NCBI RefSeq assembly: GCF_937877005.1 | Contig: NZ_CALEFV010000247.1 | Coordinates: forward strand, 1 to 58,728 | Reading direction: 5' to 3' | Source: an uncultured Fibrobacter sp. | Lineage (GTDB): Bacteria; Fibrobacterota; Fibrobacteria; Fibrobacterales; Fibrobacteraceae | DNA length: 58,728 nucleotides | Translations under genes and position numbers: made by a program | Shown: in pieces, positions 8,798-16,264 of the stretch | How the letters are laid out: the number at the start of each line of letters is the position of its first letter | How positions within the stretch are numbered: position 1 is the first letter of the stretch | Notes under the pieces: generated by a model | Databases searched by the model: none | What the model was told of the DNA's origin: nothing | The model's input: the letters and a program-made list of their open reading frames with translations, nothing else

Positions 8798-10420
8798 TTA
8801 CGTGGAAAGGTCCTTGACGACCATGATTCCGCTACGTTCCGTCTTCGGATACTGACGCATTCCTTCGCCACCCTTACCCTTGTCAAGCACTTCCAGAAGT
8901 TCTCCCTTGACGGAATAAAGATGAAGTTCCCAAGGATCGTTGGGGGCATTGAAATAACCGGAATTTTTCTGCACGTTACGCTGGAACGTACGATTGAGTC
9001 GATCCGCCACACTGCGGGCCTGCACCAGCGAAACATCGGCAAGCGACCAAGATATAGGAAGGCCACCCATGTCGTAAATCAGTAGGGCGTCCATGTCGGT
9101 ATCCTCCTTCATGGTAAACTTCCAGCTGAAATTCTGCCAACTCGTGCTAAGATCCAGGATACGACCGTTCGCATAGGGAGTATACTTTTCGGCATCCTTC
9201 TTGATGTTCACATTCAAGGTACGCGGCTTATCGGCCTTGGCGCGCATACTGAAGATATAGGTGACCCCGTTCCTCAGTCCAAGACGCTGCTTGAACTGCA
9301 AATTCCAGGATTCCCTGCCCGCATTCTTGATATCAAAACGGACTATTCCGTCCTTGACATTCACTTCGGCCTTACCGCCCCAGAAATCCACGGACCAGTT
9401 TTCCAGCGGGTCCACGGCAGAGAAATCTCCGTTCTGGATAAGGTTGGTTCCCATGACCTGGGAGCCCGTATCAAAATTCTTTTCCTGGATGAATGTCGGA
9501 ATGACGCTCGTGTTCTGGATACCATTCGGATTATCAATGCAGACTTCCTTACCCCAGCCGACAAGCGTATTATACGAGCTGTGGAGGGTCATGTCCATTT
9601 CGGGACTGTCAAAGTTGCCTGGGCCGAAACTCCAGGCAAGCCAACCGATATTCAAGCGCTCCGCTTCAGACATAATCAGCTTGTACGGAATCGCCTTCAC
9701 CCCACCGACAGCTACGGGAGCGAACTCACCGACGACTAACGGAAGTTTTCTCTTCACAGATTCCTCGAGAACTCCCTTGACGCGAGCTTCCACCGTCGGG
9801 TAGCCCGTCTTTTTCGCATCATGCAAATCGGAAGGCCACCACATGTGGATAGAGAAGAGAAGGTTATGCTCGGGATCAGACTGCAAAAGACGTGGACCGA
9901 CATCAAGTAGGTTCCTTTCGCTCTGTCCCCAGTTATCGGCATCAATCATCAGAGGCACGCGAATTCCTGCGGCACGCATCCTGGTGACAATGGCATTGTA
10001 TGCGGAAAAGAAATCGTCAGGCGGCATTTCCGTATCGCCAGGCTCGTTGCCCACATTCAAAATCAGGTACTGCTGATGATTTGAAATCATCTGCAAAGTT
10101 TCTTCGCGAAGCCAAAATTCAAGGGCATCGGGAAGCCTTTCCCATTTGCCGGTCGTATCGTGAATTTCCGGAATAGGAATCATTCCGTTCATGATGCACT
10201 GGCTAATTATGTTGTCAAGATCGCTGACCCGACCACGCGTATTCCAGACTATGCGCACGCAGTTCGCGCCAGTCTTTGCTATTTCGGGAATGGTCTTGCC
10301 TTCACGGTCCGTCCAGATAAACATGTGGTTGATACCGCGTAAGACAACTTTCTCATTATCCTTGCTATACAGAAAACGGTCTTGTACAAAGAATCCAGGT
10401 TTGACCGTACTCATATTCAT
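8798..10420 (-). CDS. GH5 family glycoside hydrolase with CBM4/9-like domain, no signal peptide seen
   Basis: Probably a beta-mannanase/endoglucanase-type enzyme. ATG at 10420 is preceded by GGAG ten bases upstream. The GH5 barrel includes VLRGINHMFIW, acid/base Glu in LNVGNEPGD (about residue 126), IDADNWGQSE (a feature of mannan-active GH5 members) and nucleophile Glu in LVVGEFAPV (about 232). From about residue 325 a carbohydrate-binding beta-sandwich follows (NLIQNGDFS...WSVDFWGG...SWQNFSWKF...LADVSL), resembling CBM4/9. The C-terminal 60 residues include ELHLYSVKGELLEVL. Unlike the window's other glycosidases, the start region (MNMSTVKPGFFVQDRF) has no hydrophobic signal. It lies 19 bp downstream of the SOS-type gene pair on the same strand. 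Substrate specificity is inference. Confidence 0.85.
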   Translation of the reverse strand: MNMSTVKPGFFVQDRFLYSKDNEKVVLRGINHMFIWTDREGKTIPEIAKTGANCVRIVWNTRGRVSDLDNIISQCIMNGMIPIPEIHDTTGKWERLPDALEFWLREETLQMISNHQQYLILNVGNEPGDTEMPPDDFFSAYNAIVTRMRAAGIRVPLMIDADNWGQSERNLLDVGPRLLQSDPEHNLLFSIHMWWPSDLHDAKKTGYPTVEARVKGVLEESVKRKLPLVVGEFAPVAVGGVKAIPYKLIMSEAERLNIGWLAWSFGPGNFDSPEMDMTLHSSYNTLVGWGKEVCIDNPNGIQNTSVIPTFIQEKNFDTGSQVMGTNLIQNGDFSAVDPLENWSVDFWGGKAEVNVKDGIVRFDIKNAGRESWNLQFKQRLGLRNGVTYIFSMRAKADKPRTLNVNIKKDAEKYTPYANGRILDLSTSWQNFSWKFTMKEDTDMDALLIYDMGGLPISWSLADVSLVQARSVADRLNRTFQRNVQKNSGYFNAPNDPWELHLYSVKGELLEVLDKGKGGEGMRQYPKTERSGIMVVKDLST

Positions 10421-10439
10421 ATCACCAAATCTCCATATT

Positions 10440-11285
10440 TTACATAGAAAAAATACAATTATTTGTCCCGTTAGGAACAATATTTTTTGAAAACATGGAA
10501 AAATTGGTTGGATATTTTACAACACCTTGAGTAACTTTAACATTCCGTTCGGGCAAGTGTTTCCAATAGCGCACCGGTAAATTCTGCCGAAGCAGTTTCG
10601 GATTCTCGCGTTCCTTGATAGAAATTGATTCGTAATATTCTTGCCAAAGACGAACAAACGCATCAGGCTTAGTATTCGCCCGAACTCGCTCCATATCCGG
10701 AATGTGAATTTCCATAGAGGCATGGCCGTCGTAATAGACTCCGTAATGACGCCTCGAATCGTAGATGGCCCATCGCTCATTTGCAAAACGCCCCCTAAAA
10801 TGGCCAATCTGGAGCGGCAAAATGTCATATTTCGGCTCTATTTCAGCAAAATAAACACCATCGGAAGTCTTGTCGAAACGGATAAGGCCGAGCATGCCTC
10901 CGGCCTCGCGACGCACCGAACGCGCAATCGTGTACAACGGAAGCATCTCGTTCGATGCGGGATTGCGGCCATAATTAGGGTCCTGCGCATCAAACAACTT
11001 GCGAAGGTAAGCGAGCATGAGCATCTCGACACCCTCCTCCTCGCTGCGGAACACGATATCGAGCAAGTCGAGAATTTCGCTGCTTGCATATTTAACAATG
11101 GCCCGCTTGAGCCGCAGAGCCGATTCCTCAGTCGTCTCGATGCGGAACGGCTGCAAAAAAAAGTCACAAGGAGCATCAATACGGTCAGGACGAATTTCAC
11201 CGACATCGAGATGCTGACGGTATATTTCAAAAACGACACTCAGGAAACCATCAAAAGTCGAATCATATGATATACAAAGAGACAT
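10440..11285 (-). CDS. TIGR03915-type DNA metabolism protein, partner of radical SAM protein
   Basis: A 281-residue protein beginning CISYDSTFDGFLSVVFEIY, the hallmark start of the family annotated as a probable DNA metabolism protein (TIGR03915). This family is encoded beside a radical SAM protein (TIGR03916) and in other genomes can be fused to a uracil-DNA-glycosylase-like domain. No UDG domain is present here. The C-terminal half contains WAIYDSRRHYGVYYDG and ENPKLLRQNLPVRYWKHLPE. It follows the radical SAM gene by 33 bp on the same strand and AAGG lies nine bases before ATG. By shared promoter it would be SOS-induced. The biochemical role of the family is unknown. Confidence 0.85.
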   Translation of the reverse strand: MSLCISYDSTFDGFLSVVFEIYRQHLDVGEIRPDRIDAPCDFFLQPFRIETTEESALRLKRAIVKYASSEILDLLDIVFRSEEEGVEMLMLAYLRKLFDAQDPNYGRNPASNEMLPLYTIARSVRREAGGMLGLIRFDKTSDGVYFAEIEPKYDILPLQIGHFRGRFANERWAIYDSRRHYGVYYDGHASMEIHIPDMERVRANTKPDAFVRLWQEYYESISIKERENPKLLRQNLPVRYWKHLPERNVKVTQGVVKYPTNFSMFSKNIVPNGTNNCIFSM

Positions 11286-11318
11286 GATACATAACCTTGT
11301 TCATAATTTAAAGAGACA

Positions 11319-12578
11319 TTATGCAGATACGGGAAGCGCAATTGATTGTGGAGACGAGAATAGATCCAGCTGAAGCGATTTAGGCTTCGGCAAAAGCAAA
11401 GGTCGCACCATTTCGGGATAGAGCTTGCGCAAACATGCAGGAGTATCGGGATGGTATATAAAGTACTGAGCTCGCTTCAGGACTACCCCCATCTTTTTCA
11501 GGTGTTCAAGCCGAATCTTGCTGAAGCGCCTCCCCGAAGCAATCAGCTGGGCCGAGCGAACGCCAATTCCCGGAACACGAAGCAACATCTCGTAGTCGGC
11601 CGTCTGGATGTCAATCGGGAAAAAATCCGGATGCCGCAAGGCCCAGGATACCTTCGGATCCAGGTCGAGATCGAGATTCGGATGATTCTTGTCAACTATC
11701 TCGTCATAGCCGAACTTGTAAAAGCGCATAAGCCAATCCGCCTGGTAAAGCCTATGTTCACGCACAAGCGGCGGTTCTGTCGTCAGGGCCGGCAAGCGTT
11801 TGTCGGCATTCAGGGGAATGTACCCTGAGAAATAGACGCGCTTCATTTGTTGCTGCTTGTAGAACCCATTCGAAAGTGTGAGAATCTGCAAATCGGACTC
11901 CCCCGACGCCCCCACGATCATCTGGGTACTTTGACCGGCAGGCAAGAAACGAGGTGAGTAGCGGGAGCGATCCGTACGATATTCAATCTTGCGTTCGGCC
12001 AAGAAATTCATGGGCCTGAAAATGGATGCGTGATTCTTTTCGGGAGCAAGATACTGCAGAGCCCGGTCACTAGGAATTTCGATATTCACGCTACTACGGT
12101 CTGCATAAAGCCCCGCCTGGTACAGCAAATCGCTAGACGCCCCGGGAATGGCCTTCAAGTGAATGTAGCCACCAAATCGATGAACCGTGCGAAGAGTCCT
12201 TGCAACCTGAACAAGCATTTCCATAGTCTTATCCGGAGAACCGACGACTGCGGAACTCAGGAATAGGCCCTCGATGTAGTTTCGACGGTAGAATTCTAGC
12301 GTAAGGTCTATAAGTTCCTTGGGTGTGAATGTCGCACGCGGAATATCGTTGCTGCGCCGATTGACGCAATAGGCGCAATCATACTTGCATGCATTGCTGA
12401 ACAGGACCTTGAGCAGTGAAATGCAACGACCATCGGCAGACCAAGTGTGACAAATGCCTGCACTACAGGCGCTACCAAGCCCCCCCTTGGGGGATTTTCG
12501 ATTCGATCCGCTCGATGAACAGGAAACGTCGTATTTGGCTGCATCAGCCAAGATATTCAGTTTTTCACGCATGTCCAT
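11319..12578 (-). CDS. putative DNA modification/repair radical SAM protein (TIGR03916 type)
   Basis: Radical SAM enzyme with the 4Fe-4S motif in SNACKYDCAYCVNR (about residues 60-75), preceded by a Cys-rich stretch (CSSSGSNRK, GSACSAGICHTW). The C-terminal part has a helix-hairpin-helix DNA-binding element (MLLRVPGIGVRSAQLIASGRR), the combination that defines the TIGR03916 family. ATG 12578 is chosen over an upstream GTG (12602) because AAAAGGG lies just before it and because the GTG falls inside a LexA-box-like sequence. It is first in an operon with the TIGR03915-type gene. The upstream region has a -35/-10 pair overlaid by two LexA-like boxes, so DNA-damage regulation is predicted. Substrate and product are unknown for the family. 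Confidence 0.9.
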   Translation of the reverse strand: MDMREKLNILADAAKYDVSCSSSGSNRKSPKGGLGSACSAGICHTWSADGRCISLLKVLFSNACKYDCAYCVNRRSNDIPRATFTPKELIDLTLEFYRRNYIEGLFLSSAVVGSPDKTMEMLVQVARTLRTVHRFGGYIHLKAIPGASSDLLYQAGLYADRSSVNIEIPSDRALQYLAPEKNHASIFRPMNFLAERKIEYRTDRSRYSPRFLPAGQSTQMIVGASGESDLQILTLSNGFYKQQQMKRVYFSGYIPLNADKRLPALTTEPPLVREHRLYQADWLMRFYKFGYDEIVDKNHPNLDLDLDPKVSWALRHPDFFPIDIQTADYEMLLRVPGIGVRSAQLIASGRRFSKIRLEHLKKMGVVLKRAQYFIYHPDTPACLRKLYPEMVRPLLLPKPKSLQLDLFSSPQSIALPVSA

Positions 12579-12597
12579 AATTGCCCTTTTGGTTAGT

Positions 12598-12611
12598 TGC
12601 ACTTTTGTACA
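12598..12611 (-). promoter_or_regulatory. LexA-like box near the transcription start of the radical SAM operon
   Basis: TGCACTTTTGTACA on the plus strand matches TGCNC-N4-GTGCA with one mismatch. It lies 19 bp before the chosen start codon, just downstream of the -10 element. Confidence 0.7.
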
Positions 12612-12616
12612 CTATA

Positions 12617-12645
12617 AATATAATACTAACTGCACAAAAAGGCAA
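12617..12645 (-). promoter_or_regulatory. promoter with embedded LexA-like box, radical SAM operon
   Basis: Minus strand: TTGCCT (12645-12640), 17-bp spacer, TATATT (12622-12617). The spacer and -35 are covered by TGCCTTTTTGTGCA (12644-12631), which matches TGCNC-N4-GTGCA with one mismatch. The geometry copies that of the lexA promoter in this window. Confidence 0.72.
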
Positions 12646-12656
12646 TACTCATGCAC

Positions 12657-12684
12657 AAAAAAACTCCGGGTTTTACCCGGAGTT
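12657..12684 (-). terminator. terminator of the carboxypeptidase-regulatory-domain lipoprotein gene
   Basis: AACTCCGGG-TAAAA-CCCGGAGTT followed by TTTTTT on the minus strand, 23 bp beyond the stop at 12707. Confidence 0.85.
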
Positions 12685-12706
12685 CCCTAGTCAATCTATA
12701 TAAGGA

Positions 12707-13996
12707 CTAAAGTTCGAACTTGACAGACTTAGCGTCAGAAATGTCAGCTTCGATGCCATTTTCATTGACAGGAAGAACAATGAAGGTTATCGTCTTGACC
12801 GTAGACTCAAAGTCAGTCACGTCGATCATGTACTGCGTATAGGATCCGCCGACATAAGTCAAGCGAGTGTAATCGGCATCCACGTTCGTCATGTAATAGA
12901 TATTGTAACGGTAAACATCACCCTTCGGAGCTTTCCAGCTAAGGACTGCGTAGTCAGGATCATCTTCGTCCAATTCAATGGCAAGATTGGTTACATTCTT
13001 GGGAGCAGCAGAAGAACCGGAGCCACCAATCACGAATGTTCCGTTAACAACACGAGTTGCACCATCCTTGGCATAGACGGTACCCGACACAGTGTAGGCA
13101 GAACCGCTATTCCACTTCTTAGAATACGGAGCAATCGAAACCGTCTTTTTGTCCTTGCTGAGGGACGGAGTCGTGAGCACGAGTTCACCCGAGCTATTGG
13201 TGACGCGCCAGACTGTATTAGACACGGAATCAGCGAGGAGTTCGGCAGAGAACTTAAATTCGAGACTTGTCGTTGAATCAATATTCTTCAGGTTATCGGA
13301 AATCTTGACCAATTCAGAAGCATTCTTGGTCAGATTGATATGCGTCACATTGACGACATCACCAGCCCTGTAGCCAACGCCACCAATTTCCTTGACATCG
13401 TCAGCACCGGTATAAATCTTGGAATCAATTTCCATTTGACCGACATAAAGGGTTATGGAAACGCCTTCCGGAAGGTCTTCAAAAACGTATTCACCGTTCT
13501 TGTCGGTCTTCGTAGAAATTTCAGATGGATAGAAACGAGCCGGAAGCACGGCATAAACGACAGCTTCCTTGACTGCATTCAAGTTACCCTTGTCGTCGGT
13601 ATAGAGCACGACGCCCTTTGCCGAGACACCAGTCTTATACATGGCCACAGAGACAATTTCGTCACCTACGCGAGCGACATTGCCCTGGCCCTGTTCTTCA
13701 AGGGCAACATTCGTAAGGATAGTGGCATAACCATCCTTGGAAATTTTGAAGGCGTGATCGCCAAGAACGCAATCATCCCACACGGAAAGCCCCAGGTCAT
13801 CCGATGTTTCGGTGTCATCATCTACGACAGAGTAGACCTTGGCACCCGAAAGGGCTTCGCCAGAATGGTTGTCGACAATACGCAGGGTAATCGTCGCATC
13901 AGCCTTGGCTTCATCATTGATGTTGGTTACTGTGTTATCGCAGGCGACCAGAAAAGTACCTGCAGCAACTAGAGATAGAAAACGCGAAGAACGCAT
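12707..13996 (-). CDS. lipoprotein with carboxypeptidase-regulatory-like and fibronectin III-like domains
   Basis: Surface or periplasmic lipoprotein of unknown role. A signal peptide ends in the lipobox FLVACDN (Cys about 19). Residues 34-110 form a CarboxypepD_reg-like beta sandwich (ITLRIVDNHSGEALSGAKVYS); a second copy follows (VSAKGVVLYTDDKG...YVFEDLPEGVSITLYVG). The C-terminal 95 residues read as fibronectin III (APKNVTNLAIELDEDDPDYAVLSWKAPKGDVYRYNIYYM), preceded by a Big-type segment. Start codon 13996 has an ideal AGGAGG seven bases upstream and a TATATTTG core at 14020-14027. It probably acts as an adhesion or structural module; no catalytic motif is visible. Confidence 0.85.
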   Translation of the reverse strand: MRSSRFLSLVAAGTFLVACDNTVTNINDEAKADATITLRIVDNHSGEALSGAKVYSVVDDDTETSDDLGLSVWDDCVLGDHAFKISKDGYATILTNVALEEQGQGNVARVGDEIVSVAMYKTGVSAKGVVLYTDDKGNLNAVKEAVVYAVLPARFYPSEISTKTDKNGEYVFEDLPEGVSITLYVGQMEIDSKIYTGADDVKEIGGVGYRAGDVVNVTHINLTKNASELVKISDNLKNIDSTTSLEFKFSAELLADSVSNTVWRVTNSSGELVLTTPSLSKDKKTVSIAPYSKKWNSGSAYTVSGTVYAKDGATRVVNGTFVIGGSGSSAAPKNVTNLAIELDEDDPDYAVLSWKAPKGDVYRYNIYYMTNVDADYTRLTYVGGSYTQYMIDVTDFESTVKTITFIVLPVNENGIEADISDAKSVKFEL

Positions 13997-14100
13997 GAAT
14001 CCTCCTAAAAGGTTTTTCCCAAATATAGTTTATATTCACATTTCCGTAAAGTAATTATATCTTTTTTTTCAAAAATAAAATCCTCAGTTATTATCCGAAG

Positions 14101-14418
14101 ACAACAGCGCAGGTACGAACTCAACCAAGGTTAGCTTCTTCGGTCTCCCGTGAGCAACAAAGCCCTCGGGTGTTAACCGAGGGCGGTTGACGCCTACGGC
14201 GTCCGCGGCTTCACTCGGTCATGAAATTATGCAGGCATAATTTCGCGACTCTCGTTTTGCACGCTTTTGCGAGAGTGAGCACTCTGGGTACGTACTTAGC
14301 CGAGCTTAGCCGGTTCGGTCTTATTAGGTGTGAGCAAAAAACGACCGGTATTAACCGGTCGTGTTTGCGAGAGAATTGGCTCCAGAGTAAGGATTCTGGA
14401 GAATTTAGCCAATTCGGT
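14101..14418 (-). repeat. tandem modular hairpin element downstream of mdh
   Basis: Fills most of the 422-bp gap between the lipoprotein gene and mdh; no coding sequence is seen here. Read on the minus strand from the mdh stop codon, each unit runs AGACCG, nested hairpin, CTCTCGCAAA, second hairpin with GGTTAA, T-rich tract ending TTGCTCAC, then the next AGACCG. Unit 1 is 14420-14322, unit 2 (longer, extra hairpins) 14321-14147, and a third AGACCG is at 14146-14141. Stem sequences differ between units while the linkers are kept. The same architecture recurs at 42702-42803. Confidence 0.75.
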
Positions 14419-15360
14419 CTACGTATGTGCGTCGACCCATTCGGCGTTCTTCTTGCAAGCCTCGACGGACTTTTCGAAGGCGGCCTTTTCTTCGTCGCTC
14501 ATCTTGACTTCGAGAATCTTCTCGACACCGTTTGCACCGACCACGACCGGCACGCCGCAGTAGAGGCCCTTCACGCCGTATTCGCCGTTCAGCTTGGCAG
14601 CGCAAGAGAACACGCTCTTCTTGTCGAGGAGGTAGGCTTCGGCCATGTGGATGGCAGAAGTAGCCGGGCTGTAGAAGGCAGAGCCGCGGCCGAGGAGGTT
14701 CACGATTTCGCCACCGGCACCGGCGGTACGCTTGGCGAGTTCGGCAAACTTTTCCTTGCTCATGAGCTGAGAAACCGGGATACCGCCAACAGACACGCAT
14801 TCCATGATGGAAACCATCGTGTCGCCGTGGCCGCCCATCACGAGGGCCTTCACGTCTTCGACAGACACGCCCAGTTCGTCGGCCACAAAGCAAGCGAGAC
14901 GGGCAGAGTCAAGCACGCCAGCCATACCGATGACCTTGTTGGCCGGGAGACCGGACTGCTTCTGCATGTTGTAGACCATGGCGTCCAGCGGGTTGGTGAT
15001 CACGATGACGAATGCATCCGGAGCGTTTTCCTTGATGGCTTCGGCAACGGTCTTGATCACGCCGCAGTTCTTGTCCAGGAGGTCGTCACGGCTCATGCCC
15101 GGCATACGCGGGAAACCAGCAGTCACGATCACAACGTCTGCGCCCTTGATGGCGGAGTAGTCGGTAGAACCCTGAAGATCCACGGAGGAGTTGATGACGG
15201 AACGGCCTTCCATAATGTCGAGAGCCTTGCCCTTGGGCATGCCCTGAGTCTGCGGAATATCGATAAGAACCACGTCGCCAAGATTCTTCTGGGCGAGCAC
15301 GAGAGCCATTGTACCACCGATCTGACCAGCACCAACAAGTGCAATCTTCTTTCTAGCCAT
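14419..15360 (-). CDS. mdh: malate dehydrogenase
   Basis: NAD-dependent oxidation of malate to oxaloacetate; in a Fibrobacter-like fermenter it would mainly run toward malate on the way to succinate. The Rossmann motif VGAGQIGG is at residues 9-16, followed by the Asp of VVLIDIPQ. The substrate arginines lie in FPRMPGMSRDDLL, NPLDAMVY is conserved, and the catalytic His is in MGGHGDTMV. Length 313 is normal for the LDH-like MDH class. A promoter TTGTCT-17-TATATTTG is visible at 15431-15401, with a ribosome site (AAGGAAGG) before ATG. The stop codon overlaps the first AGACCG of the modular hairpin element. Confidence 0.97.
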   Translation of the reverse strand: MARKKIALVGAGQIGGTMALVLAQKNLGDVVLIDIPQTQGMPKGKALDIMEGRSVINSSVDLQGSTDYSAIKGADVVIVTAGFPRMPGMSRDDLLDKNCGVIKTVAEAIKENAPDAFVIVITNPLDAMVYNMQKQSGLPANKVIGMAGVLDSARLACFVADELGVSVEDVKALVMGGHGDTMVSIMECVSVGGIPVSQLMSKEKFAELAKRTAGAGGEIVNLLGRGSAFYSPATSAIHMAEAYLLDKKSVFSCAAKLNGEYGVKGLYCGVPVVVGANGVEKILEVKMSDEEKAAFEKSVEACKKNAEWVDAHT

Positions 15361-15400
15361 GATTTAACCTTCCTTTTAAGGTAATTAGATTTTTACGCAT

Positions 15401-15431
15401 CAAATATAGCACTTTTTCGTGTTTCAGACAA
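15401..15431 (-). promoter_or_regulatory. mdh promoter
   Basis: Minus strand TTGTCT (15431-15426), 17-bp spacer, TATATTTG (15408-15401), 41 bp ahead of the mdh start codon. Confidence 0.65.
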
Positions 15432-15477
15432 TGAAAAAACGCCCCAAAAAGCCGAAAAACGGAAAAAATAAGCTACA

Positions 15478-15636
15478 CTACTTCCCTTTTAACAACCAAC
15501 CGCGGTAGTAAGTCAACGAAGAAAACCTGTATTTGGGTGGCAAAGGCTCCTTTTTCAAACCCTCTATAAAATCATCAATATACTTTTGAAATTTTTCCAC
15601 AATAAATATATAGCGCTTCAAGAGTCCTATTGACAT
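15478..15636 (-). CDS. small hypothetical protein, 52 residues
   Basis: An uninterrupted reading frame from ATG 15636 to TAG 15478 encodes a basic, aromatic-rich peptide (starts MSIGLLKRYIFIVEKFQKY, ends TYYRGWLLKGK). It lies in the otherwise gene-free 319-bp gap between mdh and the toxin-antitoxin pair and runs divergently from it. Its start sits inside the palindromic operator at 15635-15652. No ribosome binding site precedes it, so it could be a gene remnant rather than an expressed protein. The residue composition is protein-like, which is why it is listed. Confidence 0.35.
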   Translation of the reverse strand: MSIGLLKRYIFIVEKFQKYIDDFIEGLKKEPLPPKYRFSSLTYYRGWLLKGK

Positions 15637-15652
15637 ATCATAATTATGATAT
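15635..15652. promoter_or_regulatory. palindromic operator of the toxin-antitoxin operon
   Basis: ATATCATAATTATGATAT is a perfect 18-bp palindrome 28 bp before the antitoxin start, followed by a second partial copy (ATTATCATAAT, 15656-15666). Position and symmetry fit autorepression by a Phd/YefM-type antitoxin. Confidence 0.65.
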
Positions 15653-15679
15653 TATATTATCATAATAAAGGAGGCTATC

Positions 15680-15937
15680 ATGCCGAATATCCGTCCAATT
15701 TCAGACTTGCGCAACAACTTCACGAGCGTCGCGGAAACCGTACACAAGTACGACGAGCCCATGTATTTGACCAAGAATGGCGTGGGCGACATGGTCGTGA
15801 TGTCCATCGAATGCTACGAAAAGCAGATGGCCCAGCTGGAACTTTATTCAAAACTTGCCGAAGCCATTTCCGAAGTGGAACGCGGTGCGGAATGCGCCGA
15901 TGCCGAAAAATTCTTGAAGGATTTAATGAATGGCTAA
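15680..15937 (+). CDS. Phd/YefM family antitoxin
   Basis: An 85-residue antitoxin expected to bind its own promoter and neutralise the downstream toxin. The N-terminal part (PNIRPISDLRNNFTSVAETVHKYDEPMYLTKNGVGDMVVMS) is the typical YefM/Phd DNA-binding fold; the acidic C-terminal tail (AISEVERGAECADAEKFLKDLMNG) is the usual toxin-binding segment. An optimal AAAGGAGG precedes ATG 15680. It overlaps the toxin start by 8 bp. An AT-rich perfect palindrome lies just upstream. Confidence 0.92.
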   Translation: MPNIRPISDLRNNFTSVAETVHKYDEPMYLTKNGVGDMVVMSIECYEKQMAQLELYSKLAEAISEVERGAECADAEKFLKDLMNG

Positions 15938-16247
15938 AAAGTACGAAGTCGTTATCACGCCTTCGGCACAAAGGGACTTGACCGAAATCAAATCTTATTT
16001 TACGAACGTTCTCAAGACTTCATCAAATTCAATCTTCGAGAAGTATCTTGAACAGGTCAGGCTGTTGAAAGCGCATCCGTTCACTTATCCCGTCCACCAG
16101 GATCCGCTGCTGAAACTCGTCGGCTACAGGGTCATTCCCATTGACAACTACCTGATGTTTTACATGGTCAGGGGCAATGTCGTTCAAATCCATCGATTCC
16201 TTTACGCCAAACGGAACTACCTACAGTTACTAGGCATGGACACGTGA
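15930..16247 (+). CDS. RelE/ParE family toxin
   Basis: A 105-residue toxin of the RelE/ParE fold. YEVVITPSAQRDLTEIKSYF is the standard N-terminal strand-helix, and VGYRVIPIDNYLMFYMVRGNVVQIHRFLYAKRNYLQLL gives the C-terminal sheet with the conserved YR...Y..FY pattern. This pattern is nearer to the ribosome-dependent mRNA interferases (RelE/YoeB-like) than to gyrase-targeting ParE, although the mode of action is inference. It is translated by an 8-bp overlap with the antitoxin gene. It stands alone with no mobile-element genes nearby. Confidence 0.9.
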   Translation: MAKKYEVVITPSAQRDLTEIKSYFTNVLKTSSNSIFEKYLEQVRLLKAHPFTYPVHQDPLLKLVGYRVIPIDNYLMFYMVRGNVVQIHRFLYAKRNYLQLLGMDT

Positions 16248-16264
16248 TATCTTTGTCCGCCTGC

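Noticed and set aside
14101..14418. Possible CRISPR array in the repeat-rich gap after mdh
   Set aside because: Repeats are short linkers separating self-complementary stems of unequal length; there are no equal spacers and no cas genes nearby.
14221..15384. 387-codon plus-strand frame over mdh
   Set aside because: Antisense to mdh, whose motifs are complete; composition (many His, Val, Ala) is typical of a shadow frame.
15478..16247. Toxin-antitoxin pair as part of a mobile island
   Set aside because: No integrase, transposase, attachment repeats or tRNA target is adjacent, and codon use resembles that of the neighbours.
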